A DNA stretch of 64,000 nucleotides. Origin: Saprospiraceae bacterium (lineage in GTDB: Bacteria > Bacteroidota > Bacteroidia > Chitinophagales > Saprospiraceae). The position numbers and the translations under genes are program-made. Of the stretch, positions 43,231 through 53,004 are shown one piece after another (the first letter of the stretch is position 1; each line of letters begins with the position of its first letter). The notes beneath the pieces are model-generated. The model was not told the origin of the DNA, did no database searches, and saw only the letters and a list, made by a program, of their open reading frames with translations. The stretch is from NCBI GenBank assembly GCA_016717105.1, contig JADKGF010000011.1:92378-156377 (forward strand), in the 5' to 3' direction.

Positions 43231-46134
43231 ATGTCCCTAGATTCATATGTGATTGTGTACAGTCTGGAAATGGTTGATGGCAAAGGTATCGTCCTTCCAT
43301 CTGCATATATTTGTTCGAAAGATGTACAAGGATTTCCGGCTTACATCCAAGCAGCTGCATTACCAACAAATACAGAAAGTTATGGAATTAAATATCATGA
43401 AACAATCCATCAAAAGCTGATAGAAATTTGTCAAGAACTGCAATTAAAAGAAATAGAACAATCACTAAACAAAAATAGGAAAAAAGCACTGAAAATAGAC
43501 GCACTCTTTGCTGATGTCAAGACCCAAAAACTGATTCAAAATCAAATAAACCGTCGATTGAGTAATTTTCTCAATCTTGTCAAAGAAAGTAACAGCTATC
43601 TGTGTTGGAATTTGCAACGTAAAATCAAGGCAAATGATATTCTACTCCGATTTTTTCCTGATCTTGCATATCCAAAGTTGTTTTTTACCAAAACCCAAAC
43701 TGGAATCAAATATGAATTAAAACTTCAAGTAGGCGAGGAAATGATCTTACCTAATATGCATCAAATCATTACGATTACGGATCATCCTGGTATATTGATT
43801 ATTAACAATAACATTGTGCAACTTAGTGAGTTAAATGCCGCGAAACTGAAGCCATTTCTACAAAAAGAATCCATTTTTATTCCTGAGAAAATGGTGCAGG
43901 ATTATTTTACGCAATTCATTCTCGAAGTGATGGGAAAAGTAGATGTGGAAGCATCTGGCTTTGATATCATTAAAAATCAAACGTTAACGCAAGCTACACT
44001 GACTTTTGTCTTCGATCTGATAGAGAATAAATGGCATGTGGACATCAAATTCATGTATGACAATTTTTACTTCATGGGTAGTGATGTGAGTCGCAGAAAG
44101 ACGAGTATATCCTTTGATAATCAAAATCAAATTAAAGTGTATGAATGCTGGCGGGACAAAAATGAAGAAGAAAGATTGGTTAATGTCTTGCTAGCCCTTG
44201 GATTTGAAAAACATTTTAGTAATCGGATTTATTATGGCAAAACTATTTATGCTACTTTAGAAAGGATTTCAAATTATATTGACCAATTAAAAGTAGATTT
44301 TTTAATAATATTTCCAGATATTGATGGCAAAATACTAAAATTTAGTCTATTAAACATTATAGAAAAATTTAATATAATTAATGACTGGTTTGACTTGCAT
44401 GGAATAGTACTTGTTGGTAATGAAGAATATCCTATTGCTGAGTTATTTAACAATATCAGAAATGACAATCCATTTTTTAGACTTCGTGATGGCTCATATG
44501 TGTTAATCCCTGCAGAGATCATGTCAAAATACCATCAATTGGTTAGTTTTGGAATTGATTCAGAAGGTAGATGGAAATTAGCAAAAAAACATTTTCCAAT
44601 ATTGGAGAATATCAATGCTTTGCCTGAAAATTCTATACAGGTTGGCTCAAATTCAGATCCAATTTCTTTACCGAATGGATTAAAGGCCGACTTAAGACCT
44701 TATCAAGAGCAAGGTGCTATGTGGCTTATAAGACATCGATTGGCTGGATTAGGTGCATGTCTTGCTGATGACATGGGACTCGGCAAAACTTTACAGACTA
44801 TCGCTGCTTTGCTTCATGCCAAAGAACATCAAGCTATTGAAATGTCAAATAACAATAGTATCCAACTTGATCTTTTTGGAGAAATTCAGGTTACAGGTAG
44901 AAAATCACTTGCTGCTTTGGTTGTATTGCCGGCATCTTTGGTTTTTAATTGGTATAGAGAATTACGAAAGTTTGCGCCTTCACTTCAAGTGGTACAATAT
45001 ATCGGTACAAACCGTAAGAAAGTCGAAAAGACGTTGCTTACTTTTGATGTGATATTGACTACCTACCAAACGATCGTTAGTGATCTTGATTGGCTTAAGC
45101 AACAATATTTTCATTATATCATCTTGGATGAAAGTCAACAGATACGCAATAAGAATTCGAAGACTTTTCAGGCTGTCCACCAAATCAGGGCAGAACACAG
45201 GATCTCATTGAGCGGTACGCCGATCGAAAATTCTTTGGCTGATTTATGGGCACAAATGGAATTTATAAATCCTTCAGTGCTGGGTACTTACGCTTTTTTT
45301 AAAGAACATTTTCAAATTCCTATAGAGAAAAATAGGGATGAACAAGCTATAATTTCACTAAAGAACTTAGTAGATCCTTTTATTCTTCGCCGTACAAAAG
45401 AGCAAGTGGCACCTGATTTACCTGAGTTGGTTGAGACTATTCATTATTCTGAAATGTCAGATGCACAATCCAAATTTTATGAAAAAGAGAAATCAGCGGC
45501 AAGAAATTATCTAGCTGGATTGGATAGAAATGGCGGTCAATTTCGATTTCATGTATTGTCGAGCCTCATGAAATTGCGTCAAATAGCAAATCATCCAGCG
45601 ATTGCCGATCAGGATTATGCTTTAGATTCGGGCAAATTTGAAGACATCAAAGACCAAATCAATACTATTGTAAAATCTGGACATAAAGTACTCATTTTTT
45701 CATCGTTTATAGCACATCTATCGCTATTTGAGACTTGGTTGCAATCGGAATCAGTTAGGTATATGTTGCTCACTGGCTCTATGAATCCTGACCAAAGAGC
45801 TAAAGCAGTCACGGATTTTCAGCACGATGCAACAATTCAAATATTCTTGATTTCCATTAAAGCCGGTGGTACAGGCCTCAATCTAACAGCTGCTGATTAT
45901 GTTTTTATCCTTGATCCGTGGTGGAATCCCTTTGTAGAAATGCAAGCGGTAGCTCGTGCCCATCGTATCGGTCGTACAAATAGTGTTTTTGTCACGCGAT
46001 TTATTTCCAAAGATACCATTGAGGAAAAAATCATGAGGCTCCAAGAGAAAAAACGGAACTTATCCGATGATATCATTGACATCAATGAATTTAAAGATTT
46101 TTCAGATAACGATTTGGAAAAATTATTAGAATAA
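43231..46134 (+). CDS. SNF2-family DEAD/DEAH-box helicase
   Basis: A 967-residue protein. Residues 1-480 are a lineage-typical N-terminal region of unknown role. The SNF2 ATPase core follows: Q-region LRPYQEQGAMWL, Walker A DDMGLGKTLQT, a DESQ Walker B box (IILDESQQIRN), motif III LSGTPIENSLADLW, motif IV HKVLIFSSF, motif V SIKAGGTGLNLTAADYV and motif VI QAVARAHRIGRTNSV. It probably remodels protein-DNA complexes or assists transcription or repair in the cytoplasm, like RapA-type proteins. It starts divergently from tdh, 136 nt away. Confidence 0.9.
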   Translation: MSLDSYVIVYSLEMVDGKGIVLPSAYICSKDVQGFPAYIQAAALPTNTESYGIKYHETIHQKLIEICQELQLKEIEQSLNKNRKKALKIDALFADVKTQKLIQNQINRRLSNFLNLVKESNSYLCWNLQRKIKANDILLRFFPDLAYPKLFFTKTQTGIKYELKLQVGEEMILPNMHQIITITDHPGILIINNNIVQLSELNAAKLKPFLQKESIFIPEKMVQDYFTQFILEVMGKVDVEASGFDIIKNQTLTQATLTFVFDLIENKWHVDIKFMYDNFYFMGSDVSRRKTSISFDNQNQIKVYECWRDKNEEERLVNVLLALGFEKHFSNRIYYGKTIYATLERISNYIDQLKVDFLIIFPDIDGKILKFSLLNIIEKFNIINDWFDLHGIVLVGNEEYPIAELFNNIRNDNPFFRLRDGSYVLIPAEIMSKYHQLVSFGIDSEGRWKLAKKHFPILENINALPENSIQVGSNSDPISLPNGLKADLRPYQEQGAMWLIRHRLAGLGACLADDMGLGKTLQTIAALLHAKEHQAIEMSNNNSIQLDLFGEIQVTGRKSLAALVVLPASLVFNWYRELRKFAPSLQVVQYIGTNRKKVEKTLLTFDVILTTYQTIVSDLDWLKQQYFHYIILDESQQIRNKNSKTFQAVHQIRAEHRISLSGTPIENSLADLWAQMEFINPSVLGTYAFFKEHFQIPIEKNRDEQAIISLKNLVDPFILRRTKEQVAPDLPELVETIHYSEMSDAQSKFYEKEKSAARNYLAGLDRNGGQFRFHVLSSLMKLRQIANHPAIADQDYALDSGKFEDIKDQINTIVKSGHKVLIFSSFIAHLSLFETWLQSESVRYMLLTGSMNPDQRAKAVTDFQHDATIQIFLISIKAGGTGLNLTAADYVFILDPWWNPFVEMQAVARAHRIGRTNSVFVTRFISKDTIEEKIMRLQEKKRNLSDDIIDINEFKDFSDNDLEKLLE

Positions 46135-46315
46135 TAATAACTTCAAATCAATAAACAAGGCTGCTTGTCCAATAACATTTTCTTATCTAGTGAAATACTT
46201 ATTGATTCTTAAACTTAATTTTGGATTATTTTCATAATTAATTCCCTTTTGTTATGATAATTGTCATTTTTCATGAAGGTTTTGCTTTTGTTTTTTATTT
46301 TTGTGGGATAATCAA

Positions 46316-48178
46316 ATGAAGCAACAAATGAATAATTCAGTATTTTCAGGCCAAAGCGATGCGTCTCATCACACAGACCTGCATGCATGGGTCAGCGAAT
46401 TGGCATCCTATTTTCAAGCAGACAAAACCTATTGGTGTAATGGATCTGATGATGAGTACAATCAGTTTTGCCAATTATTGGTGGATAAAGGTACTTTTAT
46501 TAAACTAAATCCTGCCAAAAGACCTAATAGTTATGCTTGTTTTAGTGATCCAAGTGATGTTGCCAGAGTAGAAGACAGAACGTTTATCTGTAGCCGTACA
46601 AAGGAAGATGCGGGTCCTACCAATAATTGGATGGAACCAGCCAAAATGAAGGCACTTTTAAATGATCTTGCCAAAGGTTGTATGAAAGGCCGCACGATGT
46701 ATGTGATCCCATTTTGTATGGGACCTGTGGGCTCGCCTTATTCACGCTACGGAGTACAAGTGACAGATTCTGAATATGTGGTGGTCAATATGAAAATTAT
46801 GACTCGAATGGGCAATCAGGCCTTACAATATGTAGAAAAAGGTGATTTTGTAAAATGTGTCCACACGCTCGGGGCACCATTGCAACCAGGACAAAAGGAT
46901 GTAAAATGGCCATGTAACCAAGAGAAATATATCACACACTTTCCAGAGGACAGATTGGTAATTTCATATGGATCGGGTTATGGTGGTAATGCATTACTTG
47001 GTAAAAAGTGTTTTGCACTTCGTATAGCATCCGTGATGGCAAATGAAGAAGGATGGCTTGCAGAACATATGCTTATCATGGGTGTAGAATCTCCTGAAAA
47101 GAAAAAAACCTATTTGGCGGCATCATTTCCAAGTGCATGTGGTAAGACAAATTTTGCCATGCTAATCCCACCGAAAGCTATGGATGGATGGAAGATAACC
47201 ACAGTAGGTGACGACATTGCGTGGATACATAGGGACAAAAATGGACAATTGACGGCCATCAATCCTGAGAGTGGTTATTTTGGAGTAGCTCCGGGTACCA
47301 ATTTCGAAACAAATCCAAATGCGATGAACACCATCAAATCTGATACAATATTTACCAATGTGGCGATTACAGCCGACGGTGATGTATGGTGGGAAGGCTT
47401 GACAAAAGAAGTACCAGATGGTCTTACTGACTGGCATGGTTTGCCATATGATAAAAGCAGCGGTAAGCCGGCTGCTCATGCTAATAGCCGATTTACAGCG
47501 CCAGCATATTCAAATCCTGCAGTTGATGAAAATTGGGATAGCCCATCAGGTGTTCCGATCAAGGCATTTGTTTTCGGAGGTAGAAGAGCGACAGGTATTC
47601 CTTTGGTTTATCAATCATTTAATTGGAATTTTGGTGTATATACAGCGGCTACCATGGGAAGCGAAACCACTGCCGCAGCTTTCGGTGCTCAGGGCGTAGT
47701 GAGACGCGATCCATTCGCCATGTTGCCATTTATGGGTTATAATATTGGTGACTATATCAATCATTGGTTACAGTTTGGAAGAAATCTTCCAGATGCACCG
47801 CGGATTTTTAATGTCAACTGGTTTAGAAAGGACGAACACGGTAGATTCTTATGGCCGGGATTTGGAGATAATATGCGTGTACTTAAATGGATCGTAGGTA
47901 GAATAAACGGTAAGGCTTCAGCAGTAGAAAGCCCAATCGGTTGGGTACCAAGATTCAAAGATATTGATTGGACTGGTTTGGAGTTTTCTCAAGAGCAGTT
48001 TGAGAAGATCATGACCATAGACCGTGAGGTGTGGAAAAAAGAACTGTTGTCTCACGAAGAGTTATTCTCCACGTTTTATAATAAATTGCCTAAGGAATTC
48101 TTCTTTATCAGAGAATTGTTGCTGTCGTCTTTGTGGCGGTCACCTGAGCAATGGGGCCAACAACCAGAGGATTATTAA
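46316..48178 (+). CDS. pckG: Phosphoenolpyruvate carboxykinase, GTP type
   Basis: About 620 residues of GTP-dependent PEPCK. The nucleotide-binding kinase-1 motif is SFPSACGKTNFAMLIP. A PEPCK-specific region VGDDIAWIHRDKNGQL and the FGGRRATGIPLVYQSFNWNFGVY segment separate it from ATP-type PckA. It interconverts oxaloacetate and PEP with GTP in gluconeogenesis. I chose the ATG at 46316; a second in-frame ATG is at 46328. The TTG at 46301 overlaps a probable -7 promoter element (TATTTTTG, 46296-46303) and is unlikely. Confidence 0.93.
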   Translation: MKQQMNNSVFSGQSDASHHTDLHAWVSELASYFQADKTYWCNGSDDEYNQFCQLLVDKGTFIKLNPAKRPNSYACFSDPSDVARVEDRTFICSRTKEDAGPTNNWMEPAKMKALLNDLAKGCMKGRTMYVIPFCMGPVGSPYSRYGVQVTDSEYVVVNMKIMTRMGNQALQYVEKGDFVKCVHTLGAPLQPGQKDVKWPCNQEKYITHFPEDRLVISYGSGYGGNALLGKKCFALRIASVMANEEGWLAEHMLIMGVESPEKKKTYLAASFPSACGKTNFAMLIPPKAMDGWKITTVGDDIAWIHRDKNGQLTAINPESGYFGVAPGTNFETNPNAMNTIKSDTIFTNVAITADGDVWWEGLTKEVPDGLTDWHGLPYDKSSGKPAAHANSRFTAPAYSNPAVDENWDSPSGVPIKAFVFGGRRATGIPLVYQSFNWNFGVYTAATMGSETTAAAFGAQGVVRRDPFAMLPFMGYNIGDYINHWLQFGRNLPDAPRIFNVNWFRKDEHGRFLWPGFGDNMRVLKWIVGRINGKASAVESPIGWVPRFKDIDWTGLEFSQEQFEKIMTIDREVWKKELLSHEELFSTFYNKLPKEFFFIRELLLSSLWRSPEQWGQQPEDY

Positions 48179-48281
48179 TTTTCAATGCAGTTCGATTGAT
48201 TATTGATCATTTATTTTGAAGAAATTAAACTCAAAAAATGATACGCTTTTGGTCTGATAAATAAACAGACTTTATATAAAT

Positions 48282-48310
48282 AAAAAAGCCTCCAATCGGA
48301 GGCTTTTTTA
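48282..48310. terminator. Bidirectional intrinsic terminator
   Basis: AAAAAAGCCTCC (48282-48293), the loop AATC and GGAGGCTTTTTT (48298-48309) form a textbook hairpin with A and T tails. It serves both pckG and the convergent ndk. Confidence 0.93.
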
Positions 48311-48338
48311 TTTATAACAACTTATTAACCTTATCAGA

Positions 48339-48761
48339 TCAATGAAAAACTTCTGTACCAGCAAAGTGAAATGCTGATTCGATGGCTGCATTTTCATCGC
48401 TATCAGAACCATGAACTGCATTCTCGCCTATGTTTTTTGCAAATCTAGCGCGAATAGTACCAGGCGCTGCTTCAGCTGGATTTGTAGCACCAATCAACTT
48501 TCTAAAATCTTCAACAGCATTATCTTTTTCAAGGATAGCTGCTACGATTGGTCCTGAAGACATAAATTCTACCAACTCACCATAGAATGGTCTGGCACTA
48601 TGTACTGCATAAAATTCACCTGCTTTCTCAGCTGAAAGTTTGGTATATTTCATGGCAACGATCTTAAAGCCAGCTTCATTGATTTGTGCTAAAATGGCTC
48701 CGATGTGACCAGCTGCTACCGCATCCGGTTTTATCATGGTAAATGTTCTGTTTCCTGACAT
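48339..48761 (-). CDS. ndk: Nucleoside diphosphate kinase
   Basis: A 140-residue NDK with the ATP-binding FTMIKPDAV, the RPFYGELVEFMSSGPIVA segment, the NPAEAAPGTIRARFA segment and the active-site His in NAVHGSDSDENA. It transfers the gamma phosphate of ATP to nucleoside diphosphates. It is a single gene ending at the shared terminator. It starts divergently from nrnA, 125 nt away. Confidence 0.97.
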   Translation of the reverse strand: MSGNRTFTMIKPDAVAAGHIGAILAQINEAGFKIVAMKYTKLSAEKAGEFYAVHSARPFYGELVEFMSSGPIVAAILEKDNAVEDFRKLIGATNPAEAAPGTIRARFAKNIGENAVHGSDSDENAAIESAFHFAGTEVFH

Positions 48762-48848
48762 AATAGATATTTTTAATGATGATTTTTAAAAAACGCCACA
48801 AAAGTATAAAATCATATTTCATTAGAAGCGAATAAACAAAAAAAAATT

Positions 48849-48878
48849 TTGAAACTTCCGTTTTTTTATTGACTTTTG
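48849..48878 (+). promoter_or_regulatory. Bacteroidota-type promoter of nrnA
   Basis: TTG at 48849-48851 (in TTTTG), a 19-nt spacer, then GACTTTTG at 48871-48878, one base off TAnnTTTG. The predicted transcript would start a few bases before the ATG at 48887, so the leader is very short. Confidence 0.55.
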
Positions 48879-48886
48879 CGCCCTGT

Positions 48887-49909
48887 ATGTCAGAAGAAAT
48901 CCAGCAACTCAAACAAATATTATCCTTACCTAAGGAAATTACCATTGTGACTCACCGCAATCCGGATGGTGATGCCATTGGTTCTTCCATGGGCTTGGCT
49001 GCATATTTACAAAAATTACATCACCAAGTCAAGGTTATTTTTCCAAGTGAATACCCAACGAGCTACAGCTTTATAGCAGGAGTTCAGCGGGCGATGATCT
49101 TTGATTTGGATCCTAATGCTGCCAGACAAGCCATTGATAAAAGTGAAGTGATTTTCTGCCTTGATTTTAATGGATTGGATAGGGTAGATAAGTTGGGTGA
49201 AAGTATTCAATTTGCCAAAGCAAAAAAAATACTTATAGATCACCATCTTGATCCAGAGCCATTTACAGATATAGAATTTTCAGATATATCTGCAAGCAGT
49301 ACTTGTGAGTTAGTGTTCAAGCTAATCGATGATTTGGGTGATAGGCACAAAATCGATCCTTCGATGGGTGAGTCCATTTTTACGGGATTGATCACAGATA
49401 CTGGTTCCTTCCGATATGGAACACGACCTTATACATATGAGGTAGCTGCAGCATTAAAGCAAGCTGGTGTTGATGATTATTTGCTTTCTGATAAGATTTA
49501 TAATTCCCAAAAGGTAAAACACTTAAGGCTTCTCGGCCACTGTCTTGCTAATAGGATGGAAATCATGGAAGATTATGGTGTAGGCATCATGTGGCTTACT
49601 AGAAAGGATTATGCAGATTTTGACATTCAGCGTGGTGATACCGAAGGTATTGTAAATTATATGCTGATGATTGAAAATGTCAAAGTTGCCGCATTTATCT
49701 TGGAGCAACCTGCAATTATCAAAATTTCATTAAGAAGTAAAGGCGATATTTCTGTTCAAGAGATCGCCCAAAAATATTTTAACGGTGGTGGGCATAAAAA
49801 TGCATCTGGTGGTGGCGTATATGCAAGTCTTAAAGATGTGAAAGATAGAGTGCGAAAAGTAATGCCAGAATACTTAAAAAAATATCAAGATCAAAAACAA
49901 ATAAATTAA
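48887..49909 (+). CDS. nrnA: DHH/DHHA1 phosphoesterase, NrnA-like (nanoRNase/pAp phosphatase)
   Basis: A 340-residue protein with the DHH motifs VTHRNPDGDAIGS, FCLDFNGLDR and IDHHLDPEP (DHH), the linking TGLITDTGSFRYGT, and the DHHA1 GGGHKNASGG motif. Known family members degrade short oligoribonucleotides and dephosphorylate 3'-phosphoadenosine 5'-phosphate. The ATG at 48887 is chosen because the upstream TTG at 48869 lies in the promoter. The FKBP lipoprotein gene follows 22 nt downstream. Confidence 0.9.
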   Translation: MSEEIQQLKQILSLPKEITIVTHRNPDGDAIGSSMGLAAYLQKLHHQVKVIFPSEYPTSYSFIAGVQRAMIFDLDPNAARQAIDKSEVIFCLDFNGLDRVDKLGESIQFAKAKKILIDHHLDPEPFTDIEFSDISASSTCELVFKLIDDLGDRHKIDPSMGESIFTGLITDTGSFRYGTRPYTYEVAAALKQAGVDDYLLSDKIYNSQKVKHLRLLGHCLANRMEIMEDYGVGIMWLTRKDYADFDIQRGDTEGIVNYMLMIENVKVAAFILEQPAIIKISLRSKGDISVQEIAQKYFNGGGHKNASGGGVYASLKDVKDRVRKVMPEYLKKYQDQKQIN

Positions 49910-49931
49910 TTAATTCAATAATATTATTACC

Positions 49932-50822
49932 ATGAAATTTAATTTTTTAGTCTCATTGATAGTCGTTGGATTGCTGATCACTTCATGCAAGCCATCTGAA
50001 ACTATGACTCCAAGCGGGTACAAATATACACTCGTCACACAAGGTAGCGGTGAAGCTGCAAAAACAGATGAATATGTGTTTTTTACAGCAAAAGTTACAA
50101 GTGATAGTGGCAAAGTACTTAACGAAATTAAAGAAGGCCCAGATATGCCTTTCCTACAGATACCAAAAGAATTTGCTAAAGGAAAAGAAGCAAATCCTAT
50201 TTTGGAAATGATTGCTAAAGCAAAAGTAGGTGATGTGTATCAACTAATCATGCCTATGGATTCGTTTCCACAAGCTTCACCAGAGATGGCAAAATTTAAG
50301 CACATTGTTTATGACGTCGCCGTTAAGAAAATTCTGAATGAAGAAGGGTACAAAAAATACATGGAGGAAAAACAGGCTGAAATGCAAGCAAAAGTAGCAG
50401 CCAGTATGGAAAAATTGCCTGCAATAGAAGAACTTGCCAAAACGACTTTGGCCGATTATAATGCGGGAAAACTCGAAACGAAGTCCACTCCTTCAGGATT
50501 GAAGTATTATATAGTTAAAGAAGGTGAAGGTGCATTGGCTACAAATGGACAAACTGTATCAGTCAATTATTATGGTGCATTAATGGATGGAACCAAATTT
50601 GATGATTCTTTCCAGAGAGGTAGAACTTTTGAATTTCCATTGGGAGCAGGTCAAGTTATCAAAGGCTGGGACGAGGGCATTGCACAATTAAATAAAGGTG
50701 CTAAAGCATTTTTATTTATTCCATCTGCTTTGGGTTATGGTGACGCAGGAAGTCCTCCTACGATTCCAGGTAAAGCTGATCTAATGTTTTATGTAGAATT
50801 AGAAGACATAATCGGAAATTAA
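49932..50822 (+). CDS. FKBP-type peptidylprolyl isomerase lipoprotein (GldI-like)
   Basis: A 296-residue protein with a lipoprotein signal (LVSLIVVGLLITSC, Cys at 19). It has a degenerate N-terminal FKBP-like domain (residues about 30-145), a helical linker rich in Lys/Glu/Ala, and a canonical C-terminal FKBP domain: SVNYYGALMDGTKFDDS, VIKGWDEGIAQL and ALGYGDAGSPPTIP. Bacteroidota GldI and related lipoproteins have this layout, and GldI is linked to gliding/T9SS. Here the neighbours (nrnA, prfB) give no direct link to T9SS, so I call it GldI-like only. A terminator follows. Confidence 0.85.
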   Translation: MKFNFLVSLIVVGLLITSCKPSETMTPSGYKYTLVTQGSGEAAKTDEYVFFTAKVTSDSGKVLNEIKEGPDMPFLQIPKEFAKGKEANPILEMIAKAKVGDVYQLIMPMDSFPQASPEMAKFKHIVYDVAVKKILNEEGYKKYMEEKQAEMQAKVAASMEKLPAIEELAKTTLADYNAGKLETKSTPSGLKYYIVKEGEGALATNGQTVSVNYYGALMDGTKFDDSFQRGRTFEFPLGAGQVIKGWDEGIAQLNKGAKAFLFIPSALGYGDAGSPPTIPGKADLMFYVELEDIIGN

Positions 50823-50844
50823 TTTTCCAAACTTATAATTTATT

Positions 50845-50886
50845 GCCGGATAAGATCTGTAGTAAGGCTTATCCGGTTTTTTTTTA
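50845..50886 (+). terminator. Intrinsic terminator after the FKBP lipoprotein
   Basis: GCCGGATAAG (50845-50854) pairs with CTTATCCGG (50868-50876), followed by nine or more T residues. Confidence 0.88.
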
Positions 50887-50905
50887 ATCTTAAACATGCA
50901 GGGCA

Positions 50906-51986
50906 ATGACCATTGAACAGTTAGCTGATATCAGGGTGCGATTGACATCGGTAAGGAGGTATCTTTGACGTCGATCACCGCAAAATTCAAATAATAGATC
51001 AAGAACAATTGTCGCTTGATCCTACATTCTGGCAAGATGCTGAAAAAGCTGAGTCTGTTTTGAAGGAATTGAAGGACAATAAAAAATGGGTAGAAAAATA
51101 CCAATCCATGGAGTCTGCAGCTGACGACTTGGAAGTCATGATGGAATTCCTAAGAGAAGGTATGACCACTGAAGCTGAACTTGATGAAAAATACAATGAA
51201 TTACTAGCAATTCTTGATGATATAGAATTCAGAACTACCTTGGACAAACCTGAGGACTTATTGAGTTGTACGCTCGAAATCAATGCAGGTGCTGGTGGTA
51301 CTGAAGCTTGTGATTGGACATCTATGCTCATTCGTATGTTCAATATGTGGGCCGACAAAAGTGGTTATAAAGTGACGGAATTGGATAGGGTAGATGGTGA
51401 TGTGGCTGGCATAAAATCTGTTTCTATCGAAATCGATGGCGAATATGCCTACGGTATGCTCAAAGGCGAAAACGGTGTACACCGATTGGTCAGAGTCAGT
51501 CCATTCAACTCTCAAGGAAAAAGGATGACTTCGTTTGCGTCAGTTTTTGTCCATCCTATGATCGACGATACCATAGACATACAGATAAGTCCTGCTGACA
51601 TTGAGTGGGATACTTTCCGTGCGCAAGGTGCTGGTGGTCAGAACGTCAACAAAGTAGAAACAGCTGTCCGTATCAAACACTTACCGACTGGTATAGCCAT
51701 CCAGTGTCAGGAAGCAAGATCACAACATGCGAATAGAGATAAAGCCATGCAAATGCTTAAGTCGCGTTTGTATGAAATCGAATTGGAGAAGCAGCGTGCA
51801 GAAAGAGATAAACTGGAAGCTCAAAAAATGAAAAATGAATGGGGCTCGCAAATCAGATCTTATGTCCTTGATGACAGAAGAGTCAAAGATCATCGTACTG
51901 GTTTCGAAACCAGGAATACAGATGCTGTACTTGATGGCGGATTGGATGGATTTCTGAAAGCCTTTCTAATGTGGGACGGAAATTGA
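50906..51986 (+). CDS. prfB: Peptide chain release factor 2, with programmed +1 frameshift
   Basis: Translation starts at ATG 50906 and runs 20 codons to CTT TGA. A +1 shift continues in the frame of 50967 (DVDHRKIQIIDQEQLSLDP) to 51986, giving 359 residues. The GGQ motif (AQGAGGQNVNK) that triggers hydrolysis of peptidyl-tRNA and the RF2 recognition region are present. The in-frame UGA allows autoregulation: low RF2 slows termination at UGA and favours the shift. Length and start fit the family. The short frame before the UGA is easily missed in automated calls. Confidence 0.96.
50953..50969 (+). promoter_or_regulatory. prfB programmed +1 frameshift site
   Basis: An internal Shine-Dalgarno-like AAGGAGG (50953-50959) stands just before TAT CTT TGA C (50960-50969), the same arrangement as the E. 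coli prfB site (AGGGGGTATCTTTGAC). UGA at 50966-50968 is in frame with ATG 50906. The slippery CUU is at 50963-50965. Confidence 0.95.
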
Positions 51987-51992
51987 TCTGTC

Positions 51993-52898
51993 TTACATTT
52001 CGTATTTGATGTTGACCTTAAATCTCTGATCTAAGATTCCTAGTTCGCGCGCTACAGAAGAATTGATAATGATTTGGACTTCTTCGGCGTAAGTAGATTG
52101 AGGAATCTTCCCTAGTACCTTAGCTCTTACATGTCTTTTTAGCATGGGATTATAGACATCCATCATAGTGCCAGGTTTGGCTTCGTTGTGTAGCACAAAA
52201 TTGTTATTGTGACTTGACGGACTTTTGTCCCAAAAGCCAATGACATCAGATAAATAGTACTTTACTATTTTTACTTCATCACTTGTGTCAGTATTTACTG
52301 GTGTTTTCAGGATATTAGATGGTCGCTGGGCTTTATTTTTTGTGTCAAAATCTATTTTTGGATCAGGATTTTTACTCGTAATTTGCCTATTATCCAGATT
52401 TTGAACTGTCAAATAGCCGATGATTAAGGAATCTCCTGTATTTAAATCTGGAGTGGTTTTGCCGTTAAGTGACATTAAGGATTTGACATCAGTATTCAGA
52501 TAATCTTTTGCTATACGGTACAGTGTCTCACCTTTTTTGACTTTATAAACTAAGGTAAGTGTGTTTGTTTTTGGTGATTTGGCCGCAAGCTTTAAACTTA
52601 TTCGCGACTTTTTAATAGGTATTTTTACAATCTTGCCGTCATAGTTCGGATCTTTGGGATCGATTTTGTTTACTTTCAACACCATTTCCGTACTCACCTG
52701 AAATATTTTGGCAAGACTGTAAATACTAATACCTTGGTCATTGATATGACTATAATAAATATCATTCCCAGGGAGAACGTCAGTGACGATCTCGGTTCCT
52801 GAAGAAAAAAATCGGTTGCTTTGGTTTTGTCCGAAACACAGCACGCTACCTATTAAAAGTAAAAAAATACTACATTTACATTTTTTAATATGTGACAT
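51993..52898 (-). CDS. LysM-domain secreted protein
   Basis: A 301-residue protein with a signal peptide (IFLLLIGSVLCFGQ). It has a first LysM-like motif (GISIYSLAKIFQVSTEMVLKVN), a second LysM (YKVKKGETLYRIAKDYLNTDVKSLMSLNG), a Lys/Thr-rich linker, and a C-terminal domain with KPGTMMDVYNPMLKRHVRAKVLG resembling an RlpA-like or peptidoglycan-associated fold. It probably binds peptidoglycan in the periplasm. It converges with prfB with a 6-nt gap and starts divergently from kdsB. Confidence 0.8.
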   Translation of the reverse strand: MSHIKKCKCSIFLLLIGSVLCFGQNQSNRFFSSGTEIVTDVLPGNDIYYSHINDQGISIYSLAKIFQVSTEMVLKVNKIDPKDPNYDGKIVKIPIKKSRISLKLAAKSPKTNTLTLVYKVKKGETLYRIAKDYLNTDVKSLMSLNGKTTPDLNTGDSLIIGYLTVQNLDNRQITSKNPDPKIDFDTKNKAQRPSNILKTPVNTDTSDEVKIVKYYLSDVIGFWDKSPSSHNNNFVLHNEAKPGTMMDVYNPMLKRHVRAKVLGKIPQSTYAEEVQIIINSSVARELGILDQRFKVNIKYEM

Positions 52899-53004
52899 GA
52901 TTGTGATTCCTGAAAATAAAATTTATTCTTTAAAGACAGGGCAAATATATTACAAATTATTATAATATGTATCTTGTTATCAAAAAAAAAATAATTAAAA
53001 TTTA

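Noticed and set aside
50906..50968. prfB frame break as a sequencing error or pseudogene
   Set aside because: The SD-like element, CTT TGA C and a correct N-terminus match the programmed RF2 shift.
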